A stretch of 64,000 nucleotides of DNA from [Eubacterium] yurii (GTDB lineage: Bacteria; Bacillota; Clostridia; Peptostreptococcales; Filifactoraceae): assembly GCA_900167215.1 (NCBI GenBank), contig FUZS01000016.1, forward strand, positions 1 through 64,000, given 5' to 3'. The notes beneath the pieces are model-generated. The model was not told where the DNA came from. It was given only the letters and a program-made list of their open reading frames with translations, and did not search any database. Positions 7,835-16,390 of the stretch are shown one piece after another. The position numbers and the translations under genes are program-made. Numbering within the stretch: position 1 is the first letter of the stretch; the number at the start of each line of letters is the position of its first letter.

Positions 7835-8728
7835 ATGAAAAAGTTAAGTCAATTTAGTAAAAAGATATTTACACTTTTGCTTATGGCTATGTTTGCTTTT
7901 GGACTACTTGCTGGATGTTCAAGTTCAAATTTAAAAGTTATACCAAAAGACATGGATGCACTAAAGTCTCTACTGAAAGAAAAAGGCAACTTCAATGTGC
8001 ATGAAGATATAGTGGATGAAAATGGTGAGCAAGAGGCTACAGGCATATATGCTGATACTACACCTGATGGTAAGGTAAATTGGAATGAGGAAAATGACTA
8101 TGAAACTGTAAGTCCTAAAGCAGAAGAAATTTCTAAAAATATAACATTGGACGACAAAAAAATCACCTTACCTATGACTTTTAGTGATTTAGGTGAACAA
8201 TATGCTGAATTTAACAATGTAGACTTTTCAAAACTAAATAACGATATGGCACCTATCATAATAGAAAATACCAAAAATAAGATGAATATGTTAATATTGA
8301 ATATAGATGCCATGCCTATGAATGCTACTATGGGTTTTGATCAAGAGGCTGTAATAGTTGATTTATTAGGAGGAGGCACACATAAGATAAGTGTTGGTAT
8401 AAATCTAAAAGATAAGAAAATCATAACTCTAAGTACAAATGGAGCAAGTTTTTCAAGTGAAAAAGATCTTAAGATAAATGGTATAGGAGTAGGCAATACA
8501 TTCAACGAGATGTATGCAAAATTTGGAAATCCTGTTAAGATTCAAAAAAATGAAATGGGACACTATACTGATACAATGGCAATGTATGCTTATACTGATG
8601 AAAAAGGGAATATGTATGGGGCTTATTTCGTACATTCCGACAAAAAATTTGATGGAACAAATTATATTAAGACTAAACCTAATGTAATAACAGCTGTGAA
8701 TGTTTTGTATTTTAGTAATAACAAATAG
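7835..8728 (+). CDS. Lipoprotein paralogue 4 of the FNEMYAKFG family
   Basis: A 297-residue protein, and the only member of the array with a clear lipobox (LLAGC, Cys at about residue 28). It should be diacylated and anchored to the outer face of the membrane. The family blocks follow: ATGIYADTTPDGKVNWNE, LDDKKITLPMTFSDLG, PIIIENTKNK and INGIGVGNTFNEMYAKFGNP. AAAAAGGAGAAAAAA precedes the ATG. It starts the short-type subgroup (4, 5, 6), with SKNITLD shared by all three. The membrane anchor suggests that the soluble sisters act at or near the cell surface. The ligand or substrate is unknown. Confidence 0.82.
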   Translation: MKKLSQFSKKIFTLLLMAMFAFGLLAGCSSSNLKVIPKDMDALKSLLKEKGNFNVHEDIVDENGEQEATGIYADTTPDGKVNWNEENDYETVSPKAEEISKNITLDDKKITLPMTFSDLGEQYAEFNNVDFSKLNNDMAPIIIENTKNKMNMLILNIDAMPMNATMGFDQEAVIVDLLGGGTHKISVGINLKDKKIITLSTNGASFSSEKDLKINGIGVGNTFNEMYAKFGNPVKIQKNEMGHYTDTMAMYAYTDEKGNMYGAYFVHSDKKFDGTNYIKTKPNVITAVNVLYFSNNK

Positions 8729-8815
8729 ATATATCGATACAATTTCTTGATTTAATTCTTAAAATCCAAAATAATAGCCCTTTAAAAAGACATGTAGTTA
8801 TTGTATACAATGATT

Positions 8816-8873
8816 TACTATAGTAAAAATCTATGTATATAAACTTACATGGCTTTTTGAGGGCTTATCAGTA
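8816..8873 (-). repeat. Short degenerate fragment related to the miniature elements
   Basis: The sequence runs from TACTATAGTA to ATGGCTTTTTGAGGGCTTATCAGTA. The right part resembles the GGCTTTTTGATAG...TTAGTA end of family 1, but the middle is missing and the flanking triplets do not match. The TCAGTATCAAAAGGAGAAA that follows is repeated just before paralogue 6, showing that the duplication of paralogues 5/6 included their ribosome sites. Confidence 0.35.
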
Positions 8874-8890
8874 TCAAAAGGAGAAATGTT

Positions 8891-9787
8891 ATGAAAAACA
8901 TATCTAAGTTTACAAAAAAAATATTTGCACTTTCACTTGTAGGAATTCTTACAGTAGGGGTATTTACTGCAAATGCCGATGCAAATTTAAAAGTTAATCA
9001 TAAGGATAGAGAAGGTCTAAAAGCTCTAATTCTACAAAGTGGTAATTCAAAGATAGCTGAAAAACTGCTTGATAAAAATGGCAAACAATCAGCAACAGGA
9101 AGATATGCCAATACTACGCCTGACGGCAAAGTTAAATGGAATGTTGAAAATGAATATAAGATTTCATTTACTGATGCAGAAGGAATATCTAAAAATATAA
9201 CATTGGATGGAAAAAAAGTATCTTTTCCTATGAAATTTTCTGTTTTGGGACAAAAATATGCAGAATTTGCCGATGTCGATTTTTCAAAATTAAATAAAGA
9301 TATGATACCTATTATAGTTGAAAATACTAAAAATAATATGAAGATGACGATTATAGATTCGGTAGATAAGGAAGATAATACGCTAATTGATATGGGCTAT
9401 AAGCAAAAAAGTCTAATGGTAGATTTTTATGAAGAAGGAAAAAATATGATTGGTGTCACAATAGATACAAATGATAAAAAAATCATGGGTTTTTTTTCTG
9501 GAGGGGCAGGCATTAGTAAAAGAGAACTTAAGGTAAATGGCATAGGGGTAGGCAATACATTTAACGAGATGTATGCAAAATTTGGAACGCCTGTAAGAGT
9601 ACAAAAAATTAAAATGGAAAAATCTGTGTATACTATTGTAACTTATGTATATGTAGATGAAAAAGGCAATATGTGGGATGCTTACTTTGCTAATAAAGAC
9701 AAAATATATATTAATAAAAAATATGTAAAAACTAAACCTAATGTAATAACAGAAGTACTTATTACTTGCAATACAAATAGTAAGTAG
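8891..9787 (+). CDS. Secreted paralogue 5 of the FNEMYAKFG family
   Basis: A 298-residue protein. The signal peptide ends near FTANADAN. It carries ATGRYANTTPDGKVKWNV, KNITLDGKKVSFPMKFS, VENTKNNMK and NGIGVGNTFNEMYAKFGTP, and ends in TNSK. By eye it is nearly identical to paralogue 6 in long blocks, including identical 5' leader bases, so these two are the youngest duplication in the array. AAAGGAGAAATGTT precedes the ATG. No lipobox. Function unknown. Confidence 0.8.
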   Translation: MKNISKFTKKIFALSLVGILTVGVFTANADANLKVNHKDREGLKALILQSGNSKIAEKLLDKNGKQSATGRYANTTPDGKVKWNVENEYKISFTDAEGISKNITLDGKKVSFPMKFSVLGQKYAEFADVDFSKLNKDMIPIIVENTKNNMKMTIIDSVDKEDNTLIDMGYKQKSLMVDFYEEGKNMIGVTIDTNDKKIMGFFSGGAGISKRELKVNGIGVGNTFNEMYAKFGTPVRVQKIKMEKSVYTIVTYVYVDEKGNMWDAYFANKDKIYINKKYVKTKPNVITEVLITCNTNSK

Positions 9788-9851
9788 TAAATAGTAACAA
9801 AATAAATAATAATAAAAAATTAAATATGTCAGTATCAAAAGGAGAAAAGTT

Positions 9852-10751
9852 ATGAAAAACATATCTAAGTATGCAAAAAAAGTATTTACACTTTCACTTG
9901 CAGCTATGCTTACATTAGGGGTGTTTAGTGCCAATGCCAATGCAAATTTAAAAGTTAATCAAAAGGATGTAGAAGGTGTAAAAGCTCTAATTCTACAAAG
10001 TGAAAATTTAAAGATAGCTGAAAAGCTACTTGATAAAAATGGCAATCAATCAGCAACAGGAAGATATGCCAATACAACGCCTGATGGCAAAGTTAAATGG
10101 AATGAGGAAAAAGAATATAAGGTTTTATTTACTGATGCGGATGGAATTTCTAAAAATATAACATTGGATGGTAAAAAAGTATCTTTCCCTATGAAATTTT
10201 CTGCTTTGGGACAAAAATATGCTGAATTTGCCAATGTCGATTTTTCAAAATTTAATAAAAATATGATACCGATTATAGTTGAAAATACTAAAAATAAGAT
10301 GAAGATGCTGATTACAGATACTGAAATTGAAAAAGACGATATATTAATTGCCATGGAATATAAGCAAAAAGTAATATTGGCAAATTTCTATGAAGAAGTA
10401 AAAAATATTATTGGTGTCGCAATAGATACAAATGATAAAAAAATCATGGGTCTAATATCCAAAGTGTGGGGTATGACTAACAAAAGAGATCTTAAGATAA
10501 ACGGTATAGGTGTAGGCAATACATTTAACGAAATGTATGCAAAATTTGGAACACCTGGAATAATACAAATAGTTAAAATGGAAAAATCTGTGTATACAAT
10601 TGTAGCATATCATTATTTAGATAAAAATGGTAATATGTGGTTTGCTTTCTTTGCTAATAACGATAAGATATTTATAAATAAAAAATATATAAAGACTAAA
10701 CCCAATGTAATAACGGAAGCAGGTGTTTTTTGCTATACAAATAGTAAGTAG
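9852..10751 (+). CDS. Secreted paralogue 6 of the FNEMYAKFG family
   Basis: A 299-residue protein, the last gene of the array, 64 bases after paralogue 5. The signal peptide ends near FSANANAN. It has the same blocks as paralogue 5 (ATGRYANTTPDGKVKW, KNITLDGKKVSFPMKFSALG, GIGVGNTFNEMYAKFGTPG, KTKPNVITE, TNSK). The central part (about residues 150-200) differs most among all members, as would a variable or ligand-specific region. A strong bidirectional terminator follows at 10788-10819. Confidence 0.8.
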   Translation: MKNISKYAKKVFTLSLAAMLTLGVFSANANANLKVNQKDVEGVKALILQSENLKIAEKLLDKNGNQSATGRYANTTPDGKVKWNEEKEYKVLFTDADGISKNITLDGKKVSFPMKFSALGQKYAEFANVDFSKFNKNMIPIIVENTKNKMKMLITDTEIEKDDILIAMEYKQKVILANFYEEVKNIIGVAIDTNDKKIMGLISKVWGMTNKRDLKINGIGVGNTFNEMYAKFGTPGIIQIVKMEKSVYTIVAYHYLDKNGNMWFAFFANNDKIFINKKYIKTKPNVITEAGVFCYTNSK

Positions 10752-10787
10752 TAAAAAAAGAAAATTTGCAATATTATATTAAAAAAG

Positions 10788-10819
10788 AAAATCTCCACCT
10801 CGTTTGAGGTGGAGATTTT
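10788..10819. terminator. Bidirectional terminator between paralogue 6 and the histidine kinase
   Basis: A perfect 14-bp stem AAAATCTCCACCTC / GAGGTGGAGATTTT with the four-base loop GTTT. It serves the convergent transcripts of the secreted-protein array (plus) and the two-component operon (minus). Confidence 0.9.
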
Positions 10820-10873
10820 CCCATTGTATCAGTATCAATTTACCCGTACTGTCGTATTTTGTTAAAGTGGAGC

Positions 10874-12010
10874 TTAGCATACTTTTTTTTTTAATGTTAT
10901 GCTGAAGATACAGCCTCTTGGATTATTGTCTTTGACGGATATTTTTCCGCCAAGTCTTTGCATTATATCCTTTACAAGAGCAAGACCTATTCCGTATCCG
11001 CTTATGGTGTGATTCCTTGATTCGTCAGCTCTGTAGAAAAGGTCGAAGGCGTGTATTTTTTCATCATCCTTCATACCTATTCCTGTATCTTTCACATTTA
11101 TTTCCACTTCTTTTGGCTTATCTACAATCTCTACCTTGCAATCACCGCCAGGCAAGTTGTATTTTATAGCATTGTTTATAAGATTATACAATGCCCTTTC
11201 CAACATTATATCGTCTGTATCTATAAGTATATCTTCTCCCTCTACAGACAAACTTATATTATTTTCCAATGCCTTATCTTCCAAGTCAAACATCACTTCG
11301 CTTATCAAAGTCTTGACGCTTATCTTCTTGATATCAGGCATGGTATCTCTGCTTAAAAACAAGATTTCTTCGACCAAGTCTGAAAGTCTTGCTATATTTT
11401 TTTCTATAGTAAGTATAAATGTATTTACATTTTCATCCTTGACATAATTTTTCTTCTTAAATACATCTATCTTAGTCCTTAAGACTGCAAGCGGCGTCCT
11501 AAGTTCATGTGCTACATTTACACTGAATTGTCTTTGCTTTTCATAATTTTCATAAATCTTAACAATGGCTTGTTGAAAACTCTCCGACAATGCCTTAAGC
11601 TCATAACTTCCCTGCTTTATAGCTATGTCGTTTTGAATATGCACCACATTTTCCATATCTATTTGATTTACTTTTTCTGTAAGAGTCTTGAGAGGATACA
11701 ATATTCTCCTGATTACTATTATAAATATCGTACTCCCTATAAGCACTGTCACCGCCATAACAATACCTGCATATACCTGATATTCCGCCATGGTTTGAAT
11801 CTGCGCTTCATCTATTACAAATAAGAGTTTATTGTCAGGCTCTACTGCATTTATGCTTTCCTCAAGGTGTTTGGTCAACTCCTGAGCTATCTGCATCTGC
11901 TTTTGTCCTATCATATAGTTTGATACCAAAAGCATTATTACAAAGGAAATAATCGTTACAAAAGTAAGTTTTACAATTATGGACTTGGAAGACAGCTTAT
12001 TCCTTATCAA
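10874..12010 (-). CDS. Sensor histidine kinase
   Basis: A 378-residue membrane kinase. Transmembrane segments lie at about 13-30 and 79-100, enclosing a short extracytoplasmic loop of about 48 residues. A HAMP-like linker follows, then the dimerisation/phosphoacceptor H-box NVAHELRTPLAV (His at about 168). The ATPase domain has N-box NLINNAIKYN, G1 DTGIGM and G2 GYGIGLALV. It should autophosphorylate and pass phosphate to the response regulator encoded just upstream, whose stop overlaps this ATG by 14 bases. The signal is unknown. The neighbouring redox genes and shared promoter boxes suggest that it senses envelope or redox state (inference). Confidence 0.92.
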   Translation of the reverse strand: MIRNKLSSKSIIVKLTFVTIISFVIMLLVSNYMIGQKQMQIAQELTKHLEESINAVEPDNKLLFVIDEAQIQTMAEYQVYAGIVMAVTVLIGSTIFIIVIRRILYPLKTLTEKVNQIDMENVVHIQNDIAIKQGSYELKALSESFQQAIVKIYENYEKQRQFSVNVAHELRTPLAVLRTKIDVFKKKNYVKDENVNTFILTIEKNIARLSDLVEEILFLSRDTMPDIKKISVKTLISEVMFDLEDKALENNISLSVEGEDILIDTDDIMLERALYNLINNAIKYNLPGGDCKVEIVDKPKEVEINVKDTGIGMKDDEKIHAFDLFYRADESRNHTISGYGIGLALVKDIMQRLGGKISVKDNNPRGCIFSITLKKKVC

Positions 12011-12668
12011 TTATATAACCCCTTCCAATCTCGTTTCTGATTATATTTTTTCCAAGTGCGTCTTTGAGCTTATTCCTAAGCCCGTAGACATGTACACGCA
12101 CCGTATTGCTAAACTCGTTCATATCACTTTCCCACACATGCTCAAGTAGTTCTTCCTGTAGGACATATCTCCCCTGATTGAGTAGAAGATACTCAAGTAT
12201 TCCTGTTTCCTTGACAGTCAGCTTTATTCTTTCATCGTTTACAGAGGCTGTCTTGGTCTTTGTATCAAATACAAGTCCGAAAGCTGATATCGTTGAATCT
12301 TCCTGAACCTGCTTTCTCCTTAAGAGTGAACGTATACGAGCCTCAAGCTCATCAAAATGAAAGGGCTTTATCAAATAGTCATTTGCTCCCAAATCAAGAC
12401 CTTTGACACGATCTTTGATCTGAGTCCTTGCAGTAAGCATTATTACATTGACAAGTTTATCTTCTTCTCTTATCTTTTGCAAAACGGTAAATCCGTCCAT
12501 CTTCGGAAGATTTATATCAAGGACAATCAGGTCATAGTTTTCCACATAACACATCTCCTGAGCCTCTTCTCCGTCGCTTGCCGTATCAACGGCATAGCCT
12601 GACAGTCTCAAGCCCTCTGCTATGGAGTCAAGCAACTCTTTTTCATCTTCTACAACCAACAGTTTCAC
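11997..12668 (-). CDS. OmpR/PhoB-family response regulator
   Basis: The receiver domain has the acidic pocket VVEDE, phospho-acceptor Asp in VLDINLP (about residue 51) and conserved Lys in LIKPF. The C-terminal winged helix includes VRVHVYGLRNKL. I place the start at the GTG at 12668 (then KLLVVEDE), with AAAAGGGG 7 bases upstream; the frame is open to 12695 but an upstream start would add nine residues not seen in the family. It is the first gene of the two-gene operon, with a promoter at 12747-12775. OmpR-type regulators bind direct repeats near -35 boxes; candidates are the two CTTAACAGGGA sites at 15119 and 16710. Confidence 0.92.
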   Translation of the reverse strand: MKLLVVEDEKELLDSIAEGLRLSGYAVDTASDGEEAQEMCYVENYDLIVLDINLPKMDGFTVLQKIREEDKLVNVIMLTARTQIKDRVKGLDLGANDYLIKPFHFDELEARIRSLLRRKQVQEDSTISAFGLVFDTKTKTASVNDERIKLTVKETGILEYLLLNQGRYVLQEELLEHVWESDMNEFSNTVRVHVYGLRNKLKDALGKNIIRNEIGRGYIIDKE

Positions 12669-12746
12669 TGCTATACCCCTTTTTCTGTATGTCAACTAAT
12701 AATAAGTGATTAATTACAGCTTACAATTAAGCTATATATTACCATT

Positions 12747-12775
12747 ATTTTACCAAATCTTATACCATATTACAA
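12747..12775 (-). promoter_or_regulatory. Promoter of the two-component operon
   Basis: Minus strand: TTGTAA (12770-12775), 17-base spacer, TAAAAT (12747-12752). It lies between the end of the polyferredoxin gene and the response-regulator GTG, so the two-component genes can be expressed independently of the redox operon. Confidence 0.55.
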
Positions 12776-12793
12776 CTGTTTTATATAAATTTG

Positions 12794-13693
12794 TTATATA
12801 GTTTCAGCTTTCTTGCTTTCTTCCTTTGGAGGGAAAGATTTTAAAAGCCCTGTTTGTATTGCTCCTGTCGGACAGGCCTTCTTACATTGACCGCAACGTA
12901 TACATTCCAAATCGTTGCAATTTTTAGTAGGATCTACCTGCATCTTACATGCTCTGCTACATGCACCGCAGCTTATACATTTGCTGAAGTCAAGTCTGTA
13001 AGAAAATATTGATATGCCGTTAAATAGTGAGTATATAGCTCCAAGCGGACAAATATACTTGCAAAACGGTCTGTATATCATTATCGACAACAATATTGTA
13101 ATTATTAGAAGGAAGTTTTTCCATGCATATAAAAATCCTATGGTATTACGCAAAGATTTATTTAACAATACAAGAGGAATTCCACCTTCAAGCGTCCCTA
13201 CAGGACAGATTAATTTGCAAAAATACGGTGAGCCTTGTCCTATGACATCTACTAAGAATAAAGGCATTAAGATGACAAAGACTACAAGTATAAAATATTT
13301 CATCTTTCTTAGGAATTTATCACCTTTAAAAGTCTTTATTTTCTTTACAAAAGGTATTTTATTAAGTAAGTCCTGTATCAATCCGAAAGGACAAAGCCAG
13401 CCACAGACGAAACGTCCCATAAGTGCGCCTATGAAGATTAAAAAGCCTGCAACATAGTAAGTAAATTTAAAATTGTAATTACCTATGACAGCCTGCAACG
13501 CTCCTATAGGACAGGCTCCTTTTGCTCCGGGACATGAATAGCAGTTCATACCGGGCACACATAGGTTCTTACTGTTACCTGTATATATTTTTCCGGTCAC
13601 AAAGCCTGAAAAATGAGAGTTTGTAATGACCGCCCACAGAGACTGAAAGAGATGTCTCTTGGTTTCACTCATCTTATTTTTTTTCTTAACCAA
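12794..13693 (-). CDS. NapH-like membrane polyferredoxin (4Fe-4S binding protein)
   Basis: A 299-residue protein with about five transmembrane helices. Cys-rich motifs lie on the loops: CPGMNCYSCPGAKGACPIGA near the N-terminus, and CGWLCPFGLIQDL and CKYICPLGAIYSLF. Two C-terminal ferredoxin motifs follow, CISCGACSRACK and CIRCGQCKKACPTG. Proteins of the NapH/RnfC/CcoG-like fold move electrons across or along the membrane. Here it is translationally coupled to a CXXC micro-protein and follows a thioredoxin-like lipoprotein, so it probably feeds reducing power to extracytoplasmic thiols (inference). The TTG at 13693 overlaps the preceding stop by 8 bases; an ATG at 13672 is the alternative start. 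Confidence 0.85.
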   Translation of the reverse strand: MVKKKNKMSETKRHLFQSLWAVITNSHFSGFVTGKIYTGNSKNLCVPGMNCYSCPGAKGACPIGALQAVIGNYNFKFTYYVAGFLIFIGALMGRFVCGWLCPFGLIQDLLNKIPFVKKIKTFKGDKFLRKMKYFILVVFVILMPLFLVDVIGQGSPYFCKLICPVGTLEGGIPLVLLNKSLRNTIGFLYAWKNFLLIITILLSIMIYRPFCKYICPLGAIYSLFNGISIFSYRLDFSKCISCGACSRACKMQVDPTKNCNDLECIRCGQCKKACPTGAIQTGLLKSFPPKEESKKAETI

Positions 13694-13838
13694 TTCCTAT
13701 ACACTCCAAACATACTTTTACGGCTTTTGCCAAAACAACAGCCATTTCTCCACGATGTATACCAAATACCATCATAGCGACACCGACAAAAGTCGATGTC
13801 ACTCCGATGATTTTCCTTGCCTTTTGAGCTAATCTCAT
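13686..13838 (-). CDS. CD1871A-like CXXC-motif micro-protein
   Basis: A 50-residue protein with one membrane helix (about residues 10-28) and a C-terminal CLECIGIG motif, which matches the small CXXC-containing clostridial family typified by CD1871A. AAGGAGAAAAA lies just before the ATG, inside the end of the thioredoxin-like gene, and the ATG directly follows that gene's stop. Its own stop overlaps the start of the polyferredoxin gene. The strict coupling of the three genes suggests one membrane complex in which the CXXC pair relays electrons between polyferredoxin and thioredoxin-like protein (inference). Confidence 0.85.
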   Translation of the reverse strand: MRLAQKARKIIGVTSTFVGVAMMVFGIHRGEMAVVLAKAVKVCLECIGIG

Positions 13839-15026
13839 CTATTTTTTCTCCTTAAGATTTTTAAGTTCATTTTCTACTATATTCTTCCAACCGTTGAAGT
13901 CACGACTTCCAAGTACAGTTTCCCCAACTATGTTTCCGTTTTTGTCTACGAAGAATGTTTCAGGGAATCCTTGTATACCTACCAATCTTCCGTTGAAATA
14001 TGTTGAATCAGGTTTTAAGAAAGAATAAGTTGCCTTAGTCTTTTCTTGGATAAGTTTAGCTTTTTCTATTATTTCCTTATTTTCTCCGTTGTCATCCACT
14101 GTATCAAGCACAACACCTACTACGTTTACGCCCTTATCCTTCATTTCTTGATGAAGTTTTTCAAGTTCAGGAATTTCATTTACACAAGCTGTGCACCATG
14201 TTGTAAATACATTTACCATTGTAAGATCATATTTTGAAAAATCACTTTGAGTAAAATCTTTACCGTCTATTGTTTGAGTCTTAAGATTAGAAATACCTGT
14301 TATCTCTTGTTTTGTGCTTTGTGCAGTCATTTCTGAAAAAGCTGACATATTAGGGTTTGCAGGTTCGTTGTTTACTATCTTTATTTGAGTTTTCTTAAGT
14401 TCATCAGCACCTGTTGTATCATTTGTGCTTAGGTAGTAATTATATTTCTTATCTGCACTTTCTCCTACTTTTGTATGAGTCTTGCATCTTGTTAACTCAG
14501 AGATTTTATCTTCTGTTATATCTTTTTTGTACATTCCTATTGTACCTATTCTGTCAAGAGCATCTTGCCATTTGAAATAGCCGTCTCCCATCTTGTCTAC
14601 CATCTCATCTTTTTGTGCTGCTGTCATATTATTCCAGCTTGCAAAAGCAAAGTTTAATTGACCTGAAGCGTCAAATTCTTCATGAGTAAGCATTGCTATT
14701 TCCTTCTTATTCATCTTTTCCTTTATAGGTTCAGGAAGAATAAGCTCTAAGCCAAGGAAGGGATATTTGTATATGTCTTGACTTTTTACAGTATATTCTG
14801 AAGGTTTAAACTTACCTGAGGCAGCTCCTGCTGATTGTGCATCTCCTCCTGCCTTTGAAGGATCTGTCATACCTGCTTGTTCTGCACTTACACTTTCTGT
14901 TTGTTGAGTTGTTTCATTTGCCTTTGATTGTTTAGGTTCTTCCTGTTTTGCTCCGCATGCGCTAAGTGATAAACACAAACCTACTGTAAGCATTCCCGCT
15001 AATATTTTAGATGTTTTTGATTTCAT
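13839..15026 (-). CDS. TlpA/ResA-like thioredoxin-fold lipoprotein
   Basis: A 395-residue lipoprotein: signal peptide with lipobox LSAC, then a Ser/Gln/Glu-rich linker (about 25-75). A central domain of about 160 residues follows that I do not recognise. The C-terminal thioredoxin fold has active site WCTAC (Trp at about 277, Cys 278 and 281) and the cis-Pro region GFPETFFVDKNG. Surface TlpA proteins reduce disulfides in exported proteins, cytochrome maturation factors or oxidised methionine enzymes. TTAAAGGAGATTT precedes the ATG. It is the first gene of the tlpA - CXXC - polyferredoxin operon, under the promoter at 15096-15129. Confidence 0.9.
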   Translation of the reverse strand: MKSKTSKILAGMLTVGLCLSLSACGAKQEEPKQSKANETTQQTESVSAEQAGMTDPSKAGGDAQSAGAASGKFKPSEYTVKSQDIYKYPFLGLELILPEPIKEKMNKKEIAMLTHEEFDASGQLNFAFASWNNMTAAQKDEMVDKMGDGYFKWQDALDRIGTIGMYKKDITEDKISELTRCKTHTKVGESADKKYNYYLSTNDTTGADELKKTQIKIVNNEPANPNMSAFSEMTAQSTKQEITGISNLKTQTIDGKDFTQSDFSKYDLTMVNVFTTWCTACVNEIPELEKLHQEMKDKGVNVVGVVLDTVDDNGENKEIIEKAKLIQEKTKATYSFLKPDSTYFNGRLVGIQGFPETFFVDKNGNIVGETVLGSRDFNGWKNIVENELKNLKEKK

Positions 15027-15095
15027 TTTTAAATCTCCTTTGATTTTTTATTTTTTTAATTCTAATTTACTTATCTAATTTTTTATTACAAAATT

Positions 15096-15129
15096 ATTAT
15101 ATCATATCAGCTGTTAAATCCCTGTTAAG
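15096..15129 (-). promoter_or_regulatory. Probable activator-dependent promoter of the thioredoxin-lipoprotein operon
   Basis: TATAAT with extended TG (15096-15101 on the minus strand) has no good -35 box. Instead, the 11-base box CTTAACAGGGA (15119-15129) covers the -35 position, and a second TTAACAG half-site lies 11 bases further in. The same box occurs with exactly the same 17-base distance to a TGATATAAT at 16687-16720. A weak -35 overlapped by an 11-base-period repeat is typical of OmpR/PhoB-type activation. The box overlaps the stop codon of the CPBP protease gene. Confidence 0.6.
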
Positions 15130-15988
15130 ATAAAAAATAATTTTTATTTTTTTCGATTTTTTTTAAGCCCTTATTATTTTTAAAAATCTTATATACTAAA
15201 TATAGTGCCGGTAAAAGCATTATATAACATAAGACTGTAACTCTGAAATTCCAAGCCTCTGTACTGAATCTCGGCGGAAGAGCTGAATAAAAGTTATTAA
15301 GTATATGCAGTATCATCGGGTAGATGATGTTTCTTGTACGCATATATACTATGCCCAGCACTATAGCCACAAAAGTTACATATATTCCCTGTATCAACTC
15401 CCTATGCCATATACCGAAAAGTACAGCTGAGAAGAATATAGCGAAATAATCTCCCATGAATTTCTTTGCCGCATTGTAGATGAAACCTCTGAACATAAAC
15501 TCCTCTACTATAGGTCCAAGTATTACTATTGAACCGAGTTGGAAGAGATAATTTTGTGCAGCTACTGCACTCCACGTATTATCAAAAGATGAGAGCGACT
15601 CCTTGATTGCCGGTATGAAAGTTAGGAAGTGTTCCGCAAATACCATAAATAAATTTACCAGACCACTGACTCCAAGCGATATTACTATCAACTTCGGCAA
15701 AAGTCTCGGTACGTCCTTTAGGCCAAGACGAGTTTTTTCAATTTCCTCAATATCTTCTCCCCTATCAAAGTACAGCCTTTTTGTCATCATGTACAGTATC
15801 CAAAATACTGCTATTTGAAATGAGCAACATACAGTGTCAAAGAAGGCTTGACTTACATTTGGCGGAGTATCCAGCTTAAATCCGAACACATATACACCTA
15901 CGAAATACTGCATAAGCTCGTAGATTCTCATTACTGCAAATGATATCGCCAGTAATAAGATAAATTTTAAGATTTTTTCCTTTTTCAT
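15125..15988 (-). CDS. CPBP-family intramembrane glutamic protease
   Basis: A 287-residue protein with about eight transmembrane helices. The Abi/CAAX-like motifs are all present: GPIVEEFMFRGFIYN (paired Glu at about 162-163 and Arg 167), FGIWHRE (His at about 194) and HILNNF near the C-terminus. These place it in the CPBP (Rce1-like) family. Bacterial members process small membrane peptides, confer bacteriocin immunity or assist protein maturation. AGGAGG-like sequence precedes the ATG. Its nearest promoter may be the one at 16687, nearly 700 bases upstream, with two tiny frames in the leader. Confidence 0.88.
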   Translation of the reverse strand: MKKEKILKFILLLAISFAVMRIYELMQYFVGVYVFGFKLDTPPNVSQAFFDTVCCSFQIAVFWILYMMTKRLYFDRGEDIEEIEKTRLGLKDVPRLLPKLIVISLGVSGLVNLFMVFAEHFLTFIPAIKESLSSFDNTWSAVAAQNYLFQLGSIVILGPIVEEFMFRGFIYNAAKKFMGDYFAIFFSAVLFGIWHRELIQGIYVTFVAIVLGIVYMRTRNIIYPMILHILNNFYSALPPRFSTEAWNFRVTVLCYIMLLPALYLVYKIFKNNKGLKKIEKNKNYFLS

Positions 15989-16312
15989 TTATCCTCCTTT
16001 TAATACTTATTTTTTAATTCAATTTATTATTCACCTTTGTTAAGTAAGTTTTTAATATTTCAATTTTTCAATCGCAATACCTATGTACTTGCAATCTTTC
16101 TTTATTTTCTTTATTATTTTTTTATTTGCTTATTCTAAATTTTATAAAGTAAGTAATTTCTCCCTATCATAAGCTATGCTACACTCTACTTTGCTATACT
16201 ATTGTAAGTCTAATTAATGTAAGCAGGCTTAATATCTATATTTTTTATTTACTATTTGAATTTTTTATTTTAACTAATCATTATTTAATAAGTTGTCTTA
16301 TTATTTTATACA
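15989..16312. other. AT-rich leader/intergenic segment upstream of the CPBP gene
   Basis: No coding frame with a ribosome site is visible. If the promoter at 16687 drives the CPBP gene, this segment is the last part of a leader of almost 700 nt. Confidence 0.35.
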
Positions 16313-16373
16313 TCACTTTTTTATTTCTATGTCGATACCTGTCTTGTCGGCTATTTCAGATATCGACATAGAA
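16313..16373. repeat. 13-bp perfect inverted repeat with overlapping mini-frame
   Basis: TTCTATGTCGATA (16325-16337) and TATCGACATAGAA (16361-16373) are perfectly complementary around a 23-base loop. On the minus strand an 18-codon frame (16369 to 16313) spans the repeat, reading MSISEIADKTGIDIEIKK, but it has no ribosome site. The repeat may be an operator, an RNA hairpin without a U-tract, or a remnant of a gene. Confidence 0.4.
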
Positions 16374-16390
16374 CTTGTATTAAATATTTT

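Noticed and set aside
9413-9940. 175-codon minus-strand frame across paralogues 5 and 6
   Set aside because: It is antisense to two clear paralogous genes and has Tyr/Phe/Ile-rich, protein-unlike composition.
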